Positions 7,747 to 17,131 are shown, counted from the stretch's first letter. The stretch: DNA of 64,000 nucleotides from Candidatus Kuenenia stuttgartensis (GCA_945865635.1 CAMBEP010000015.1:1-64000); one strand, 5' to 3'. Notes: a model not told the origin generated them from the sequence alone. Numbers and translations are program-made.

Positions 7747-9822
7747 ATGATACAAAAGATGATTCGGCGTTTTCGTGTTCCGCTGTGCGTGGCCGGTCTG
7801 GCCTCGACCACAGCCATTTTTCTAGGTGCACAGGCTCCGAATTTGAATCCTGCGCAAGTGGATCAAGTTACGGCCCGCCTGGTTTCATTGATTGTTGAAA
7901 ACAGTCACATTGCGAAGCCAAAAATTGATGACGAAATCTCCAAGCGATGGGTTCGCAATTATGTGAAGTCGCTGGACCCTCAGAAGCTTTATTTCCTGAA
8001 GTCGGATGTGGAGACATTCCTGAAGCAGGAGACGGTGCTTGATGACCAGATCAAGGACGGCAAGATTGACTTTGCCAAAGAGGTATTCGACCAGTTTCTC
8101 TCCAAAGCAGACAAGACACAAAGCTGGATTACTGAGTATTTAAACAAGGACATGGATTTTACGGTCGATGAATCGATTCCTGAAAATCCTGACAAGGTCG
8201 ATTATCCGAGCAGCGAAGATGAGCGTAAGGATCGATGGCGCAAGCGAATCAAGCTCGATCTGCTGCAATACAGGATCGACGACCTGCCGATTGCTGAGGC
8301 CCGTCAGAAACTGACCGTGCGATACAAGGACCGGATGCGTGCCTTCAAGCAGGTCACGACCAACGACATTCTTGAGATATATCTCACGGCATTATTGACA
8401 TCCATTGACCCACACTCCAGTTACATGTCGCCCAGAACCTGGGAGGACATGTTGCAGAGTCTGCGGCTTGAGCTTGAGGGCATTGGAGCCTCGCTTGCAA
8501 GCGAGGACGGCTATGCGACAATCAAAGAGATTGTACCGGGCGGAGCCGCGGACAAAGACGGTCGACTGCAGGTGGAAGACCGTATTGTTGGGGTCATGAA
8601 GGACGACGGATCGGAAGAAGATCTGATCGAGAAGAAGCTGAGCGATGTGGTTCGCAAAATTCGCGGCCCAGCCGGTACGAAAGTCAAGCTGATTGTGATG
8701 CCCAACGGCACCCGCGAGCGTAAGACATTTGAGCTGACCCGCCAGAAGATTGAGCTCAAGGAGCAGCACGCCAAGGGCAAGCTGATTGAGACCAAGGCTG
8801 CTGATGGCAAGGTTGTGAAGGTGGGGGTGATCAGTCTTCCCGCGTTTTATGGTGATACGCAAGCCATATTTCAGGGCGATCCGAATGCCGTCAGTGCCAC
8901 TCTCGACTGCAAGAAGCTGATTAACGAATTCAAGGCCCAGAAGGCCGATTGCGTGATTATCGACCTTCGGACCAATGGTGGAGGTCTGCTTCAGGAATCG
9001 ATCACACTTTCCGGCCTTTTTATTGACAAGGGGCCGGTGGTGCAGGTGCGACAGGCTTCAGGGGTGCGGCATCTTGACGATGAAGCGGCTGGAGCCGAAT
9101 GGACCGGCCCCATGGCCGTGATTATTGACAAGACAAGTGCCAGTGCCTCGGAAATTTTCGCAGGTGTGATTCGCGACTATAATCGTGGCCTGATCATTGG
9201 CGATTCGAGCACATTTGGCAAAGGCACTGTACAAAGTATTGTTCCGCTTAATGAGCAGGTTCGAATCAAGCAACCGGATTTGGGTGCCTTGAAGCTGACA
9301 ATCCAGCAGTTCTATCGTGCCAATGGCGAGAGCACCCAGATTGAAGGTGTGAAGCCTCATATCCACATCCCTTCGATTCGCGATCAGGCGGATTTTGGTG
9401 AAGGCAAGATGGATTTCGCCCTGAAGTTTGACAAGGTTCCCTCTCTGGAGCGTGAGGACTACAAGCTGGTGCCTTCAGATATGGTGAGCAGGATTTCGCA
9501 GGCGTCGTCCGCACGGCGATCCAAGGACGACAAGTTTCAGAAGCAGACTGAGATGATACGCAAATCGATCGATCGCAAGAAGCGCGAAGTCATTCCTCTG
9601 AACGAGGCCAAATTCCGTGCCGACTTCATTCCTGAAGACGACCATGACCCAACCAATCCGGACAAGCCCAAGGCCAAGGACAAAGAGAAGTCCAAGAAGC
9701 GTTTTGTAGAACGAAATATCTGGGAGAGCGAATTCTACAACAACGAAGTCATGCGAATTGTGGCCGACTATGTCGAGTCGCTCAAGGCCCAGCCCAAGCC
9801 GATCAAGGCTGTGATTCGCTGA
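7747..9822 (+). CDS. prc: Tail-specific carboxy-terminal processing protease (S41, Prc/Tsp)
   Basis: The open frame reaches back to 7657, but ATG 7747 directly begins a signal peptide (MIQKMIRRFRVPLCVAGL...), so it is preferred; ATG 7723 is also possible. The 691-residue protein matches the length of E. coli Prc (682). It has the N-terminal alpha-helical region, a PDZ domain around residues 225-310 (LRLELEGIGASL, then IVPGGAADKDGRL), and the S41 protease core with Ser in SASASE and Lys in FGKGTVQ as the catalytic dyad. A charged Lys-rich C-terminal region follows. Prc cleaves extracytoplasmic proteins from their C-termini. A clear terminator lies 40 bp downstream, so it is probably monocistronic. 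Confidence 0.93.
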   Translation: MIQKMIRRFRVPLCVAGLASTTAIFLGAQAPNLNPAQVDQVTARLVSLIVENSHIAKPKIDDEISKRWVRNYVKSLDPQKLYFLKSDVETFLKQETVLDDQIKDGKIDFAKEVFDQFLSKADKTQSWITEYLNKDMDFTVDESIPENPDKVDYPSSEDERKDRWRKRIKLDLLQYRIDDLPIAEARQKLTVRYKDRMRAFKQVTTNDILEIYLTALLTSIDPHSSYMSPRTWEDMLQSLRLELEGIGASLASEDGYATIKEIVPGGAADKDGRLQVEDRIVGVMKDDGSEEDLIEKKLSDVVRKIRGPAGTKVKLIVMPNGTRERKTFELTRQKIELKEQHAKGKLIETKAADGKVVKVGVISLPAFYGDTQAIFQGDPNAVSATLDCKKLINEFKAQKADCVIIDLRTNGGGLLQESITLSGLFIDKGPVVQVRQASGVRHLDDEAAGAEWTGPMAVIIDKTSASASEIFAGVIRDYNRGLIIGDSSTFGKGTVQSIVPLNEQVRIKQPDLGALKLTIQQFYRANGESTQIEGVKPHIHIPSIRDQADFGEGKMDFALKFDKVPSLEREDYKLVPSDMVSRISQASSARRSKDDKFQKQTEMIRKSIDRKKREVIPLNEAKFRADFIPEDDHDPTNPDKPKAKDKEKSKKRFVERNIWESEFYNNEVMRIVADYVESLKAQPKPIKAVIR

Positions 9823-9860
9823 GCAGGCGACTGCCCTGCCGACCGATCTGGAAATATTGA

Positions 9861-9896
9861 AGCACCCGCCACTTTGTGTGGCGGGTGCTTTATTTT
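9861..9896 (+). terminator. Rho-independent terminator of prc
   Basis: A perfect 12-bp GC-rich stem (AGCACCCGCCAC at 9861-9872 pairing with 9878-9889) with a 5-nt loop, followed by TTATTTT. It lies 38 bp after the protease stop and separates it from the ABC permease gene. Confidence 0.9.
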
Positions 9897-10036
9897 CTGA
9901 GCCATCTCGATTTATTTTCGGAATCCAAGGCTTATTCCCAACGCATGATCTTGTCGTGAGGCTTGGTTTTCGGGTATTTTAAGGAGTATCGCCCGATCGT
10001 CTCTGAAAAACTACACTCATCATGGTCCTCTAAATC

Positions 10037-11887
10037 ATGCTTGGCCCGATTTTCAACCGCGAAGTCCTGATTATTCCCAGATCCCAGCGATTCTTCCTGA
10101 CCCGTGCAGGTTATGGGCTGATCTTGCTGGTCTTGATCTGGACCGGTTGGCAAATCATGATCGGCTGGCGGACGGTCTATGAGGTTGGTATCTTGGCCCG
10201 TTTTGAACAGATCCTGTTTCGGGCCCTGGTTTTGACGCAGCTTCTCATGATGCTGTTTTTTGCCCCGATTGCGGCTGCGACCTCCGTCGCCCACGAGAAG
10301 GATCGGCGTACGTTTATCCTGATGCTGATGACAGACATGGCCGACTGGGAAATCATTTTGGGCAAGCTTGGTTCGAGTCTGCTTTTGATCACGGTTCTGC
10401 TCGCAGGTGGGTTGCCGGTCTTTGCGATCAGCCTTCTGCTTGGTGGAATTTCACCCAGCCAATTGCTCCAGATTGAGCTGGTCACATTGGCGACCGGCAT
10501 TGTGGGCGGATCGGTCGGCCTGATCGTTGCAAACTGGCGGGACCGGACATTCCAGTCGCTGGCCCTGACCGTACTCTCGGTTGTGATCGGTCTGGCCTTG
10601 ATTGAAGCCATTGGCCTGCTCATTCCGGTTCGGATCGACGATCATCCGGTATCGGCTTATTTAGATCCATTCCGAGTGACATCGCTGATCATGGAATCGA
10701 CCAGCTCAGCCCTCCTAATGCCAGTCACGATTGGTTTTATTGCGTTTGCTCTGATCTTGGCTGTGATTCTCAATTCGACATCGATTTTTATGCTCCGCCG
10801 ATGGAATCCGGGCCGAAACGAACCTCGCGAGCAGCGTGAAGCCCCGAAGGCCGAAGAACTGATCGAGGTAGACGAGTCCGTGATGGATGCGGCGGAATAC
10901 AATTCGGTTTTGAGCGATCAATTGGCTCAAGGGGTTTCCCGGGCCGCTCAATCGGACGATTCCACCGGTCTTGCCGTTCCTCGCAGAACGCACCGGCGCG
11001 TGACCGGGAGTCAGCAGGAATACAGGCATGCCTGGAACAATCCGATTCTCTGGAGAGAGTTTGCCACCCGGGCCTATGGCAACAAGCCGTTGATGATCAA
11101 GCTGGCCTATCTGGCCGCCGTGGCCCTTTTGGCGGGCTATATCTTTACAGGTGTCAATGCCCAGGGCGACGCCTGGCGCGTGACTCGGGCCATGGTTCCC
11201 CTTGGGATTTTGAGCCTGCTTCTGATCAACGCGCAAGGCGTGACCTCGCTGACAAGCGAGCGCGACATCGGCGCGCTTGACCTGCTCCTGGTGACGGAAC
11301 TCACGCCCCAGCAATTCATTTACGGAAAGCTCTATGGCGTGCTTTACAACACCAAAGAGATGATTCTGGCGCCCATCATTCTGACATGGCTCATGGCCAG
11401 TATTGGAAGGATGGGGACAGAGTCGGCCGTTTTTGTGACGATTGACTATCTGCTTTTTGTGCACTTCGCGGCCATGCTCGGTATTCATGCAGCCGTGACT
11501 TACACCAACAGCCGAACCGCTGTGGCCAACAGCCTTGGGACCATGTTCTTTCTGATGATCGGAATTCTGTTCTGCGCCTATCTGATTATTCTCTCCAACC
11601 GGGAGTTCGGGCGGCAATTGCTTAGCTTCCTGATCTTTCTGGGGGCTGGCAGCGTGGCCCTTTTCGGCTCGCTTGGCTCTCGCAACCCGTCGCGGGCCTT
11701 GGCCTTGGTCTCAATCCTGACCCCCTTCTGGACATTCTATTGCATCATCAGCCTGATCAATGGCGATGCTGCGGCAGCTTTCATTGTCTCGATCGGAATT
11801 TATGGCTTTGCGCTTATGGCTATGCTTGTTCCTGCCGTGAGTGATTTCGACATCGCCCTGGGCCGCACCAGCGCCATCCAGGGTTGA
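10037..11887 (+). CDS. Large ABC-2-type transporter permease, two permease halves in one chain
   Basis: A 616-residue polytopic membrane protein. The first half (about residues 15-250) and second half (about 345-605) each look like an ABC-2 permease unit of roughly six membrane segments. A hydrophilic linker rich in Glu, Arg and Ser (about 255-335) joins them. Motifs typical of ABC-2 permeases are repeated, for example AHEKDRRTF and TSERDIGALDLLL, both the 'ER/DK..' elbow before a helix. No ATP-binding partner is next to it, so the ATPase must be elsewhere. Substrate unknown. It has its own upstream region after the prc terminator. Confidence 0.8.
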   Translation: MLGPIFNREVLIIPRSQRFFLTRAGYGLILLVLIWTGWQIMIGWRTVYEVGILARFEQILFRALVLTQLLMMLFFAPIAAATSVAHEKDRRTFILMLMTDMADWEIILGKLGSSLLLITVLLAGGLPVFAISLLLGGISPSQLLQIELVTLATGIVGGSVGLIVANWRDRTFQSLALTVLSVVIGLALIEAIGLLIPVRIDDHPVSAYLDPFRVTSLIMESTSSALLMPVTIGFIAFALILAVILNSTSIFMLRRWNPGRNEPREQREAPKAEELIEVDESVMDAAEYNSVLSDQLAQGVSRAAQSDDSTGLAVPRRTHRRVTGSQQEYRHAWNNPILWREFATRAYGNKPLMIKLAYLAAVALLAGYIFTGVNAQGDAWRVTRAMVPLGILSLLLINAQGVTSLTSERDIGALDLLLVTELTPQQFIYGKLYGVLYNTKEMILAPIILTWLMASIGRMGTESAVFVTIDYLLFVHFAAMLGIHAAVTYTNSRTAVANSLGTMFFLMIGILFCAYLIILSNREFGRQLLSFLIFLGAGSVALFGSLGSRNPSRALALVSILTPFWTFYCIISLINGDAAAAFIVSIGIYGFALMAMLVPAVSDFDIALGRTSAIQG

Positions 11888-12037
11888 TCCGAAAAAGATC
11901 AACTGCAAGAGCTTCCGGGATCGGGCTTCGTCTCGCCCCAGAATGCTCCCCGATACTGGTGTTGGGAGTACAGGCTTGTTGGATGATGAGTCCACCCCCT
12001 TAGCCTATATGGGCGGCCCATGATCAAAAGGGCAGAA

Positions 12038-12181
12038 ATGAGTGAAGGACTCACGAAACGGTACGGCCTGGAGAAGCTGCAATTCATTCAAAGCAAATTG
12101 AAGATGGGCAGCAATATTGAGAAATATGTGGCTGAAGGCATCGCCTATTACAATCTTGTTGCCATTGTGGAAGCTGGCTGA
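12038..12181 (+). CDS. Small protein of 47 residues, unknown
   Basis: An open frame too short for usual gene calling. ATG 12038 has AAAAGGG six bases upstream; an in-frame ATG at 12020 lacks a ribosome-binding site. The product begins MSEGLTKRYGLEKLQF and ends YNLVAIVEAG. It is balanced in composition with amphipathic helical character and no signal peptide. A strong hairpin about 95 bp downstream can terminate the transcript. I do not recognise a family. Good ribosome-binding site, sensible composition and terminator argue for a real gene; only comparison with relatives would settle it. Confidence 0.5.
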   Translation: MSEGLTKRYGLEKLQFIQSKLKMGSNIEKYVAEGIAYYNLVAIVEAG

Positions 12182-12275
12182 GCGGGTGGTGGGGGAGATT
12201 TTTCTGGGGCGTTCGTTCGTTTTTTTTTGCTAGGAGCAGTAGGTTGGATCCATGGACACGATGCGTGCCTGAAAA

Positions 12276-12318
12276 CGCCTTGAAGTGATCTGTGGATACA
12301 GCTTCAAGGCGGTCTTTT
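12276..12318. terminator. Bidirectional terminator between convergent genes
   Basis: Ten-base arms CGCCTTGAAG (12276-12285) and CTTCAAGGCG (12302-12311) flank an inner CTGT/ACAG stem. The plus strand continues TCTTTTATT. The minus strand continues TTTTCAGG. It can close transcripts of both the small plus-strand gene and the minus-strand cytochrome gene. Confidence 0.75.
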
Positions 12319-12354
12319 ATTAAGGCTTGGCTGATTGGCCAAAAACGTGGCGGA

Positions 12355-15336
12355 TCAATTTGAGCCGATTTGTCGAATAAACGCGATCAAGTCTGCGAAA
12401 TCCTGTGGCTTCAGGCCTTGTTCCAAGCCTTCAGGCATGATGGATTGGCCGGTGGATCGCACTTCTTCCACCTGGCTTTTGGCCAGTGTTTCGGTGACGC
12501 CTTCAGCTCGTTTCAAGACGAGGCTATTGGTAGATTCTGACGCGATCAGGCCTGTCAGGATTCGTCCATCCTTCATGGCCACACTGTAATTGACATATTG
12601 TGGGGCCACTTCACGATTTGGTTCGAGAATGTGTCCTAAAAGATCGGCTGGGCTGCGGGCAATCACGGTGACGAGATTTGGCCCGACCTCGGCCCCCACA
12701 TTGGCTTTACCAGCTTTGTGGCAAGTGGCGCATGCCTTTTTATAGACATTTTCCCCCTGAGTGATATTTCCCGAGAGCTTTAAAGCGGGTGCAAAGCTTT
12801 TCAGGACCTGGTCTCTAGAGACGCTTGGAAGGGCGGCAAATACGGCCTTGGACCGACCGGCGACCTGACTGTTTTTGGATTGCAGCAATTGCTCCCGACG
12901 AGCGATATCGAGCTCTGTTGGGGAAATGGTGCCGGCCTCGATTGCAGAGAGCAGAGCCGTGATTCGTTCAGGGCGGGTCACAAGGGCTTCGATCACTTCC
13001 CGGCGCTGAGTGGGGCCCAGGTCTGACCAGTGGGCGATGAGGCGTTCGGCGACTTTGGCGTTGGGCGAGTTCAGGCTTGAAAGTGCTTGTACAGCGGCCA
13101 TTTGGATGGCGAAGCTGTTTTGCCTGGCGAGCATGGAATCGCAGGCGTCTGCAAAGTCTTCTGCCGGGCTGAGGCGGGCGAGCCTCAGGGCGCTCAAGCG
13201 CTTCGTGGGTGCGGCGGAATTGGCTTTCATGGTTGCCAGGGCTGCCGCAATCCGATTTTGCAGGAGTGGCTTGAGTTCCTCAGGCAAAATGGAGTTCAGG
13301 TTTTTGCCCGTTCGGTCCGCTCCGACAGAAAGGCCGTTGAGCACCGGATTGGCAATGATCTCTTGATGATCAGGTGCGAAGGCCGATTTCAAGAGGCCCT
13401 GAAGGCTTGTCTTGTCGCCGCGGGAAGCGATCAGAATTGCGATCTGCTCAGCCCAGATGACTTTGTCAGATTCGTCAAGGGAGGATTTTGGCAGGAGACT
13501 GTTCAGGAAAGCGAGTTCGCGACCATTAAGTGAGGTCAGGATGGCGGCCTTGATCCAGGTGTCGCCGGATGCGAGCCGGCACAATGCATCAATTGCTGGC
13601 TCACCTGGGAGCTCTCCGAGCGAGAAAGCGGCCTGGAGTTGGACAAAACCATCTTTGTCGTCTGCCAGTTTTACCAAAGCGAATGCCAGCTCAGGGCTGG
13701 TTTTTAGGAAAGGCTCGCTCAATCGGGCGGCTTGTTCGCGCAAGCCAGGGTTTTCGTGGGTAAATGCGGGTAAGAGCAGAGCTGGCTTGAGCTGGCCAAG
13801 AGCGGCCAGAGTCCACAAAGCATGTGCTCTTGCCAAGGCAGAAGTGGATGTGGTGGCCAGTTTTTCAAGGTCTGGCGTTGTGGAGGTGTCGGCCCGTTCC
13901 AGAATGAGACGTTGGGCGGTCTCTCGCCACCAGGAATCAGGGTCGGCCAGGATGGGGACCAGATCTTTGGAAGGCGCTGTTTCAAGATTCGGCTTGGATC
14001 GTGGTGTAAAGCCATCATGAACAAGATGATAAAGTCGGCCGCGATTATTTCCGCTGGTCAGGTCGAGGTGTTTTTTGATGGGTTCAGGGATGGAGAACGG
14101 GTGCTCGATGGTTTCCCGATACATGTCAAGGATCATCAAGGTGCCGTGTGGAGTATTGGTAAAATTGACAGGCCGGAACCAGTTGTCGGTAGAGGTGAGG
14201 AATTCCACTCCGGCGTCGGCCCGCTTGGCCAAATAATGAGTGCCTGTTTTTGTCAAGGTCTTGCGGTGAATGAGGTTGCCGCCTACATCGCCGATGAAGA
14301 CATTATTTCGATAGTTTTCAGGATAAGACGTGCCCCGATAAACGGTGACACCGGTTGCCGATGTGAAAAAGCCGGTTGCGACCAGTTCGGTGGCAGGTGC
14401 TCGCTTGCGGAAGTCGGGGTCGGATGCCCTTTGGCGAGTGCGCACAATGCGCCAAGGCTCTGCCTGGCTGGTGCGAAAGACGGGGCCAGCGGGCCCTTCT
14501 TCGGGTATGTCGAGCAAAACCGAGTTCTGGAAGAGGTTTGGGTTGCGTTCCAGATAGTGGGAGGGCATCATGATCTGGCGGATATGGTTGGAATTATTGC
14601 AAACGAACCGGTGTCCCCAATCGTCCATGGAGTGGCCGAACTGGCCGCCTCCCGAGATCGCCTCGAAGGCGGATCCATCCGGCTTGAAGCGAAAGTCGCG
14701 GCCTCTCACAGAGACGACTTTGCCCGTGGTATGGTTTTTGATATCGCCGCCATTGCCGCCTGCGGAACCGTAAATCCAGCCGTCGGTGCCCCAGAGCAGG
14801 CCATTGAGAAGGGCTTGCACATTTTGGGTTCCAAACCCGCTAAACATGACTTTTCGGGTCTCGGCGAGACCATCGCCATTGTCGTCGCGGGCGTAGAGAA
14901 TTTCGGGCGGGGCAGCGATGAAGACTCCGTTTTTGTAAGGCACAACGCTTGTGGGCCAATCCAGGCCTGTGATGAAGTCGGAGCCTTTGTCAAAAACTCC
15001 ATCATGATTGGTATCCTCGATGAGCCTGACTTTGCCGGTCGGTTTTTTTTCCGGATACGGATAGCCTCGCATTTCGACGACATAGGCGCGACCCGTGCTG
15101 TCATAAACCATGGAGACAGGGTCTGAGACAAGCGGCTCGGTTGCGGATGGTATGAGTTTGAAGCCGGGCCTGATCGCGAATGTGGAGAGTGCCTTGTCGG
15201 GCTCGACGGCGGGTATTCGTGGCAATTCACTGGCGAAATCTTCCTGGGCTTGAGCGGGGAAATTCAGGAGCCCAAGGCAGAGAATTGAGCAAAAGAGAAT
15301 GCGGCAGCCAGGATTGATTCTCGGAAGGTGGATCAT
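12355..15336 (-). CDS. PVC-type heme-binding protein: dehydrogenase-like propeller, HEAT repeats, cytochrome c domain
   Basis: ATG at 15336 is chosen over the upstream in-frame start because AGAGG precedes it and it directly begins a signal peptide ending near FPAQAQ. The 993-residue exported protein has three parts. First is a soluble-dehydrogenase-like beta-propeller (about 35-420, with GRAYVVEMRGYPYP and NVFIGDVGGNLIHRK). Next is an alpha-helical HEAT-like region (about 430-830). Last is a C-terminal cytochrome c unit with a CATCH heme site near residue 865, followed by GAEVGPNL. This architecture is abundant in Planctomycetes and Verrucomicrobia and is proposed to oxidise sugars or other substrates outside the cytoplasm. 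The substrate here is unknown. Confidence 0.92.
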   Translation of the reverse strand: MIHLPRINPGCRILFCSILCLGLLNFPAQAQEDFASELPRIPAVEPDKALSTFAIRPGFKLIPSATEPLVSDPVSMVYDSTGRAYVVEMRGYPYPEKKPTGKVRLIEDTNHDGVFDKGSDFITGLDWPTSVVPYKNGVFIAAPPEILYARDDNGDGLAETRKVMFSGFGTQNVQALLNGLLWGTDGWIYGSAGGNGGDIKNHTTGKVVSVRGRDFRFKPDGSAFEAISGGGQFGHSMDDWGHRFVCNNSNHIRQIMMPSHYLERNPNLFQNSVLLDIPEEGPAGPVFRTSQAEPWRIVRTRQRASDPDFRKRAPATELVATGFFTSATGVTVYRGTSYPENYRNNVFIGDVGGNLIHRKTLTKTGTHYLAKRADAGVEFLTSTDNWFRPVNFTNTPHGTLMILDMYRETIEHPFSIPEPIKKHLDLTSGNNRGRLYHLVHDGFTPRSKPNLETAPSKDLVPILADPDSWWRETAQRLILERADTSTTPDLEKLATTSTSALARAHALWTLAALGQLKPALLLPAFTHENPGLREQAARLSEPFLKTSPELAFALVKLADDKDGFVQLQAAFSLGELPGEPAIDALCRLASGDTWIKAAILTSLNGRELAFLNSLLPKSSLDESDKVIWAEQIAILIASRGDKTSLQGLLKSAFAPDHQEIIANPVLNGLSVGADRTGKNLNSILPEELKPLLQNRIAAALATMKANSAAPTKRLSALRLARLSPAEDFADACDSMLARQNSFAIQMAAVQALSSLNSPNAKVAERLIAHWSDLGPTQRREVIEALVTRPERITALLSAIEAGTISPTELDIARREQLLQSKNSQVAGRSKAVFAALPSVSRDQVLKSFAPALKLSGNITQGENVYKKACATCHKAGKANVGAEVGPNLVTVIARSPADLLGHILEPNREVAPQYVNYSVAMKDGRILTGLIASESTNSLVLKRAEGVTETLAKSQVEEVRSTGQSIMPEGLEQGLKPQDFADLIAFIRQIGSN

Positions 15337-15480
15337 TTTGGAAGCCTCTGGATGAAAAAAGATGGGCGGAAAAGTCATTCAGGCGTAAGGGACAGGAATC
15401 AGCCTTGCCCCACCGGGCTTAAAGCCTGCCTGTGACCAAGCCACAATCCTTAGAGATGTTTTATAACAAAACCGTGAGTA

Positions 15481-15520
15481 AAACGAAAAAGATAAAAGGC
15501 GATAGTGATCGCCTTTTATC
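15481..15520 (-). terminator. Rho-independent terminator of the His-tailed membrane protein gene
   Basis: A perfect 13-bp stem (15491-15503 with 15508-15520) and 4-nt loop. On the minus strand it is followed by TTTTTCGTTTTA. It lies 40 bp past the stop of the gene ending at 15561 and upstream of the PVC cytochrome gene, so the two are separate transcripts. Confidence 0.88.
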
Positions 15521-15560
15521 TAAAATATTGGAAAAAGCACCCGGAGCACGAGGGGCTTGA

Positions 15561-16388
15561 TCAATGGCCGTGGCCATCATCGACTTTTTCGGACTTGACC
15601 TGAGCGGTTCCACGTTTGTAAGGGTAGTGGAGTTGTGCGATATACCAACTGAACTTGCCGTCGATTCTTTCCGCCTTGATTTCGACCATGGCAAAGCGTG
15701 GTTCATTTTTCGAATCGCTGCTGTGGTCATGCTCTTCACCATCTTTATGGTCATGAGCCGGCTCAGGGCCGGTGATGTTGTAAAGAGCGAATGCAAAAGG
15801 GGTGAGCTTATCATAGCCAGCCAGTTCGATTGCCTTGAAGCTGACATTCGCGCCTGGAACATTTCGAGCTGCGATAATGTCGCGCAGGGGCTTCATCTCA
15901 TTGTCATAGCGAATTTTGGCTTCAGGGCCACCCTCGACACGCTCTGCAGCCATTTTTTCCGGTGTCACTTCCGGGCCACGCTGACTTGTGGGCAGCTTGA
16001 GAAATAGAAGCTCCTCGGCACTTTTGGTGCGAAGGACCTCTTCGACACTTTTGGAATAGGATGTCACCTCATTGGAGAGGGTCAATTGGTAGGCCGCAGT
16101 GATCGCCACTGAGACCAGTGTGAAGATGACAGCCAAGCCAATGCCGGACTGAGCGATTTTCTGGCCTGTATAGATGTCCGGGTAACGCTGGATTCGGCGT
16201 AGCGACGTGAAACCGAAATAGATGGCCAGAAGCGGCACAAAGAAGAAGGCGCGATCAAGGAACATAAAGGCAGAACAGACGCCCATGAAGGCGCTGAAGA
16301 TTGCAGAGCCACTGAAGGCTTTGTAGCCTGAAAGCTCATTTTCAAGACCGGATGTCGTGAAGGAACTGTCCGCGGTGGAGTTGGCCAT
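15561..16388 (-). CDS. Membrane protein with His/Asp-rich tail, unknown
   Basis: ATG 16388 is preferred (GAGG six bases upstream). The 275-residue product has a short polar N-terminus and three hydrophobic segments near residues 25-60 and 80-105. The first two with the following linker resemble DUF4190-like small membrane domains. A soluble domain of about 165 residues follows. It carries a His/Asp/Glu cluster (HDHKDGEEHDHS, near residue 222) and ends DDGHGH, which could bind metal ions. Flanked by its own terminator and by a tRNA gene. I do not recognise a characterised homologue; metal handling is only a guess from composition. Confidence 0.65.
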   Translation of the reverse strand: MANSTADSSFTTSGLENELSGYKAFSGSAIFSAFMGVCSAFMFLDRAFFFVPLLAIYFGFTSLRRIQRYPDIYTGQKIAQSGIGLAVIFTLVSVAITAAYQLTLSNEVTSYSKSVEEVLRTKSAEELLFLKLPTSQRGPEVTPEKMAAERVEGGPEAKIRYDNEMKPLRDIIAARNVPGANVSFKAIELAGYDKLTPFAFALYNITGPEPAHDHKDGEEHDHSSDSKNEPRFAMVEIKAERIDGKFSWYIAQLHYPYKRGTAQVKSEKVDDGHGH

Positions 16389-16501
16389 AAGTCGCCTCAA
16401 CCCAAATGGGAGTACATCAAGAAGATGAAGAGAAAGAGAGAATTCAAGGCAAAGCCGATGATTCCGAGACGAATCAGGCTTATGGGACAAAGATCATTCA
16501 G

Positions 16502-16588
16502 CGGAGGAGGTGGGATTCGAACCCACGGACGAGTCACCCCGTCGCCGGTTTTCAAAACCGGTCCTTTCGTCCACTCAGGCACCCCTCC
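16502..16588 (-). tRNA. tRNA-Ser (anticodon UGA)
   Basis: Read on the minus strand, the 87-nt sequence folds as a class II tRNA. The acceptor is GGAGGGG paired with CTCCTCC and discriminator G. The anticodon stem CCGGT/ACCGG closes a seven-base loop TTTGAAA, giving anticodon TGA. There is a long variable arm, and a T arm GTGGG/CCCAC with TTCGAAT loop. The terminal CCA is not encoded. The long variable arm and anticodon identify serine (codon UCA). Confidence 0.95.
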
Positions 16589-16647
16589 GAACTGATCGAG
16601 ATTCCACAGGGTGAAATCAGACGCTTCAACAGTATAGCATCCGATGC

Positions 16648-17043
16648 TCAATCTACCAACTCCTCAAGCACATCTTCGACCACAAAAATTGGTGCTTTTA
16701 CCGTCACAGCAATTGCAATTGCATCACTCGGACGACTATCCACCTCAATGATCTGCCCTTGGTGAAGAATTTTCAGCTTCGCAAAATAGGTGGCGTCCTT
16801 GAGCTCTGTGATGTGCACTTCTGCAACTTCTCCACCCAATTGCTCGATGATATTTCCAATCAGGTCGTGGGTCAATGGCCTAGGGCCACGATTGCCCTTC
16901 ACCCTGCGATCAATGCTCGTAGCTTCGAACAGACCAATCACGATGGCGAATGAACGCTCACCGTCAAGCTCCTTCAAAAAGATATACTGCTGGTCAGCAT
17001 TCTCGTTGATGATGATGCGCGACAACTGCATGCGAACAGCCAA
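16648..17043 (-). CDS. Bifunctional nuclease family protein (DUF151/BFN)
   Basis: A 131-residue protein with the family hallmarks: LSRIIINENADQQYIFLKE at the start, ERSFAIVIGLFEATSIDRR, RPLTHDLI, and SRPSDAIAIA near residue 104. The proposed start is a TTG at 17043 with GAAGGGG eight bases upstream; ATG 17031 is the alternative but would cut into the conserved start. Plant and bacterial BFN proteins show DNase and RNase activity in vitro; the physiological role in bacteria is unclear. It lies 88 bp downstream of valS and might be read from the same transcript. Confidence 0.92.
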   Translation of the reverse strand: MAVRMQLSRIIINENADQQYIFLKELDGERSFAIVIGLFEATSIDRRVKGNRGPRPLTHDLIGNIIEQLGGEVAEVHITELKDATYFAKLKILHQGQIIEVDSRPSDAIAIAVTVKAPIFVVEDVLEELVD

Positions 17044-17131
17044 TTTGACCGCCCCTTCGACTTAGACTTGCTACACTATATGGAAGAATAGAGTCTTGAC
17101 CATAGAAACGTCAACCAGATTTCGACTTTTC

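Noticed and set aside
10715..11617. 300-residue minus-strand frame
   Set aside because: Shadow of the ABC permease gene; it is basic and His/Gln-rich as expected from antisense to hydrophobic codons.
13822..15126. 434-residue plus-strand frame
   Set aside because: It is antisense to the PVC cytochrome gene, which has signal peptide and heme site. Shadow frame with no recognisable domain.
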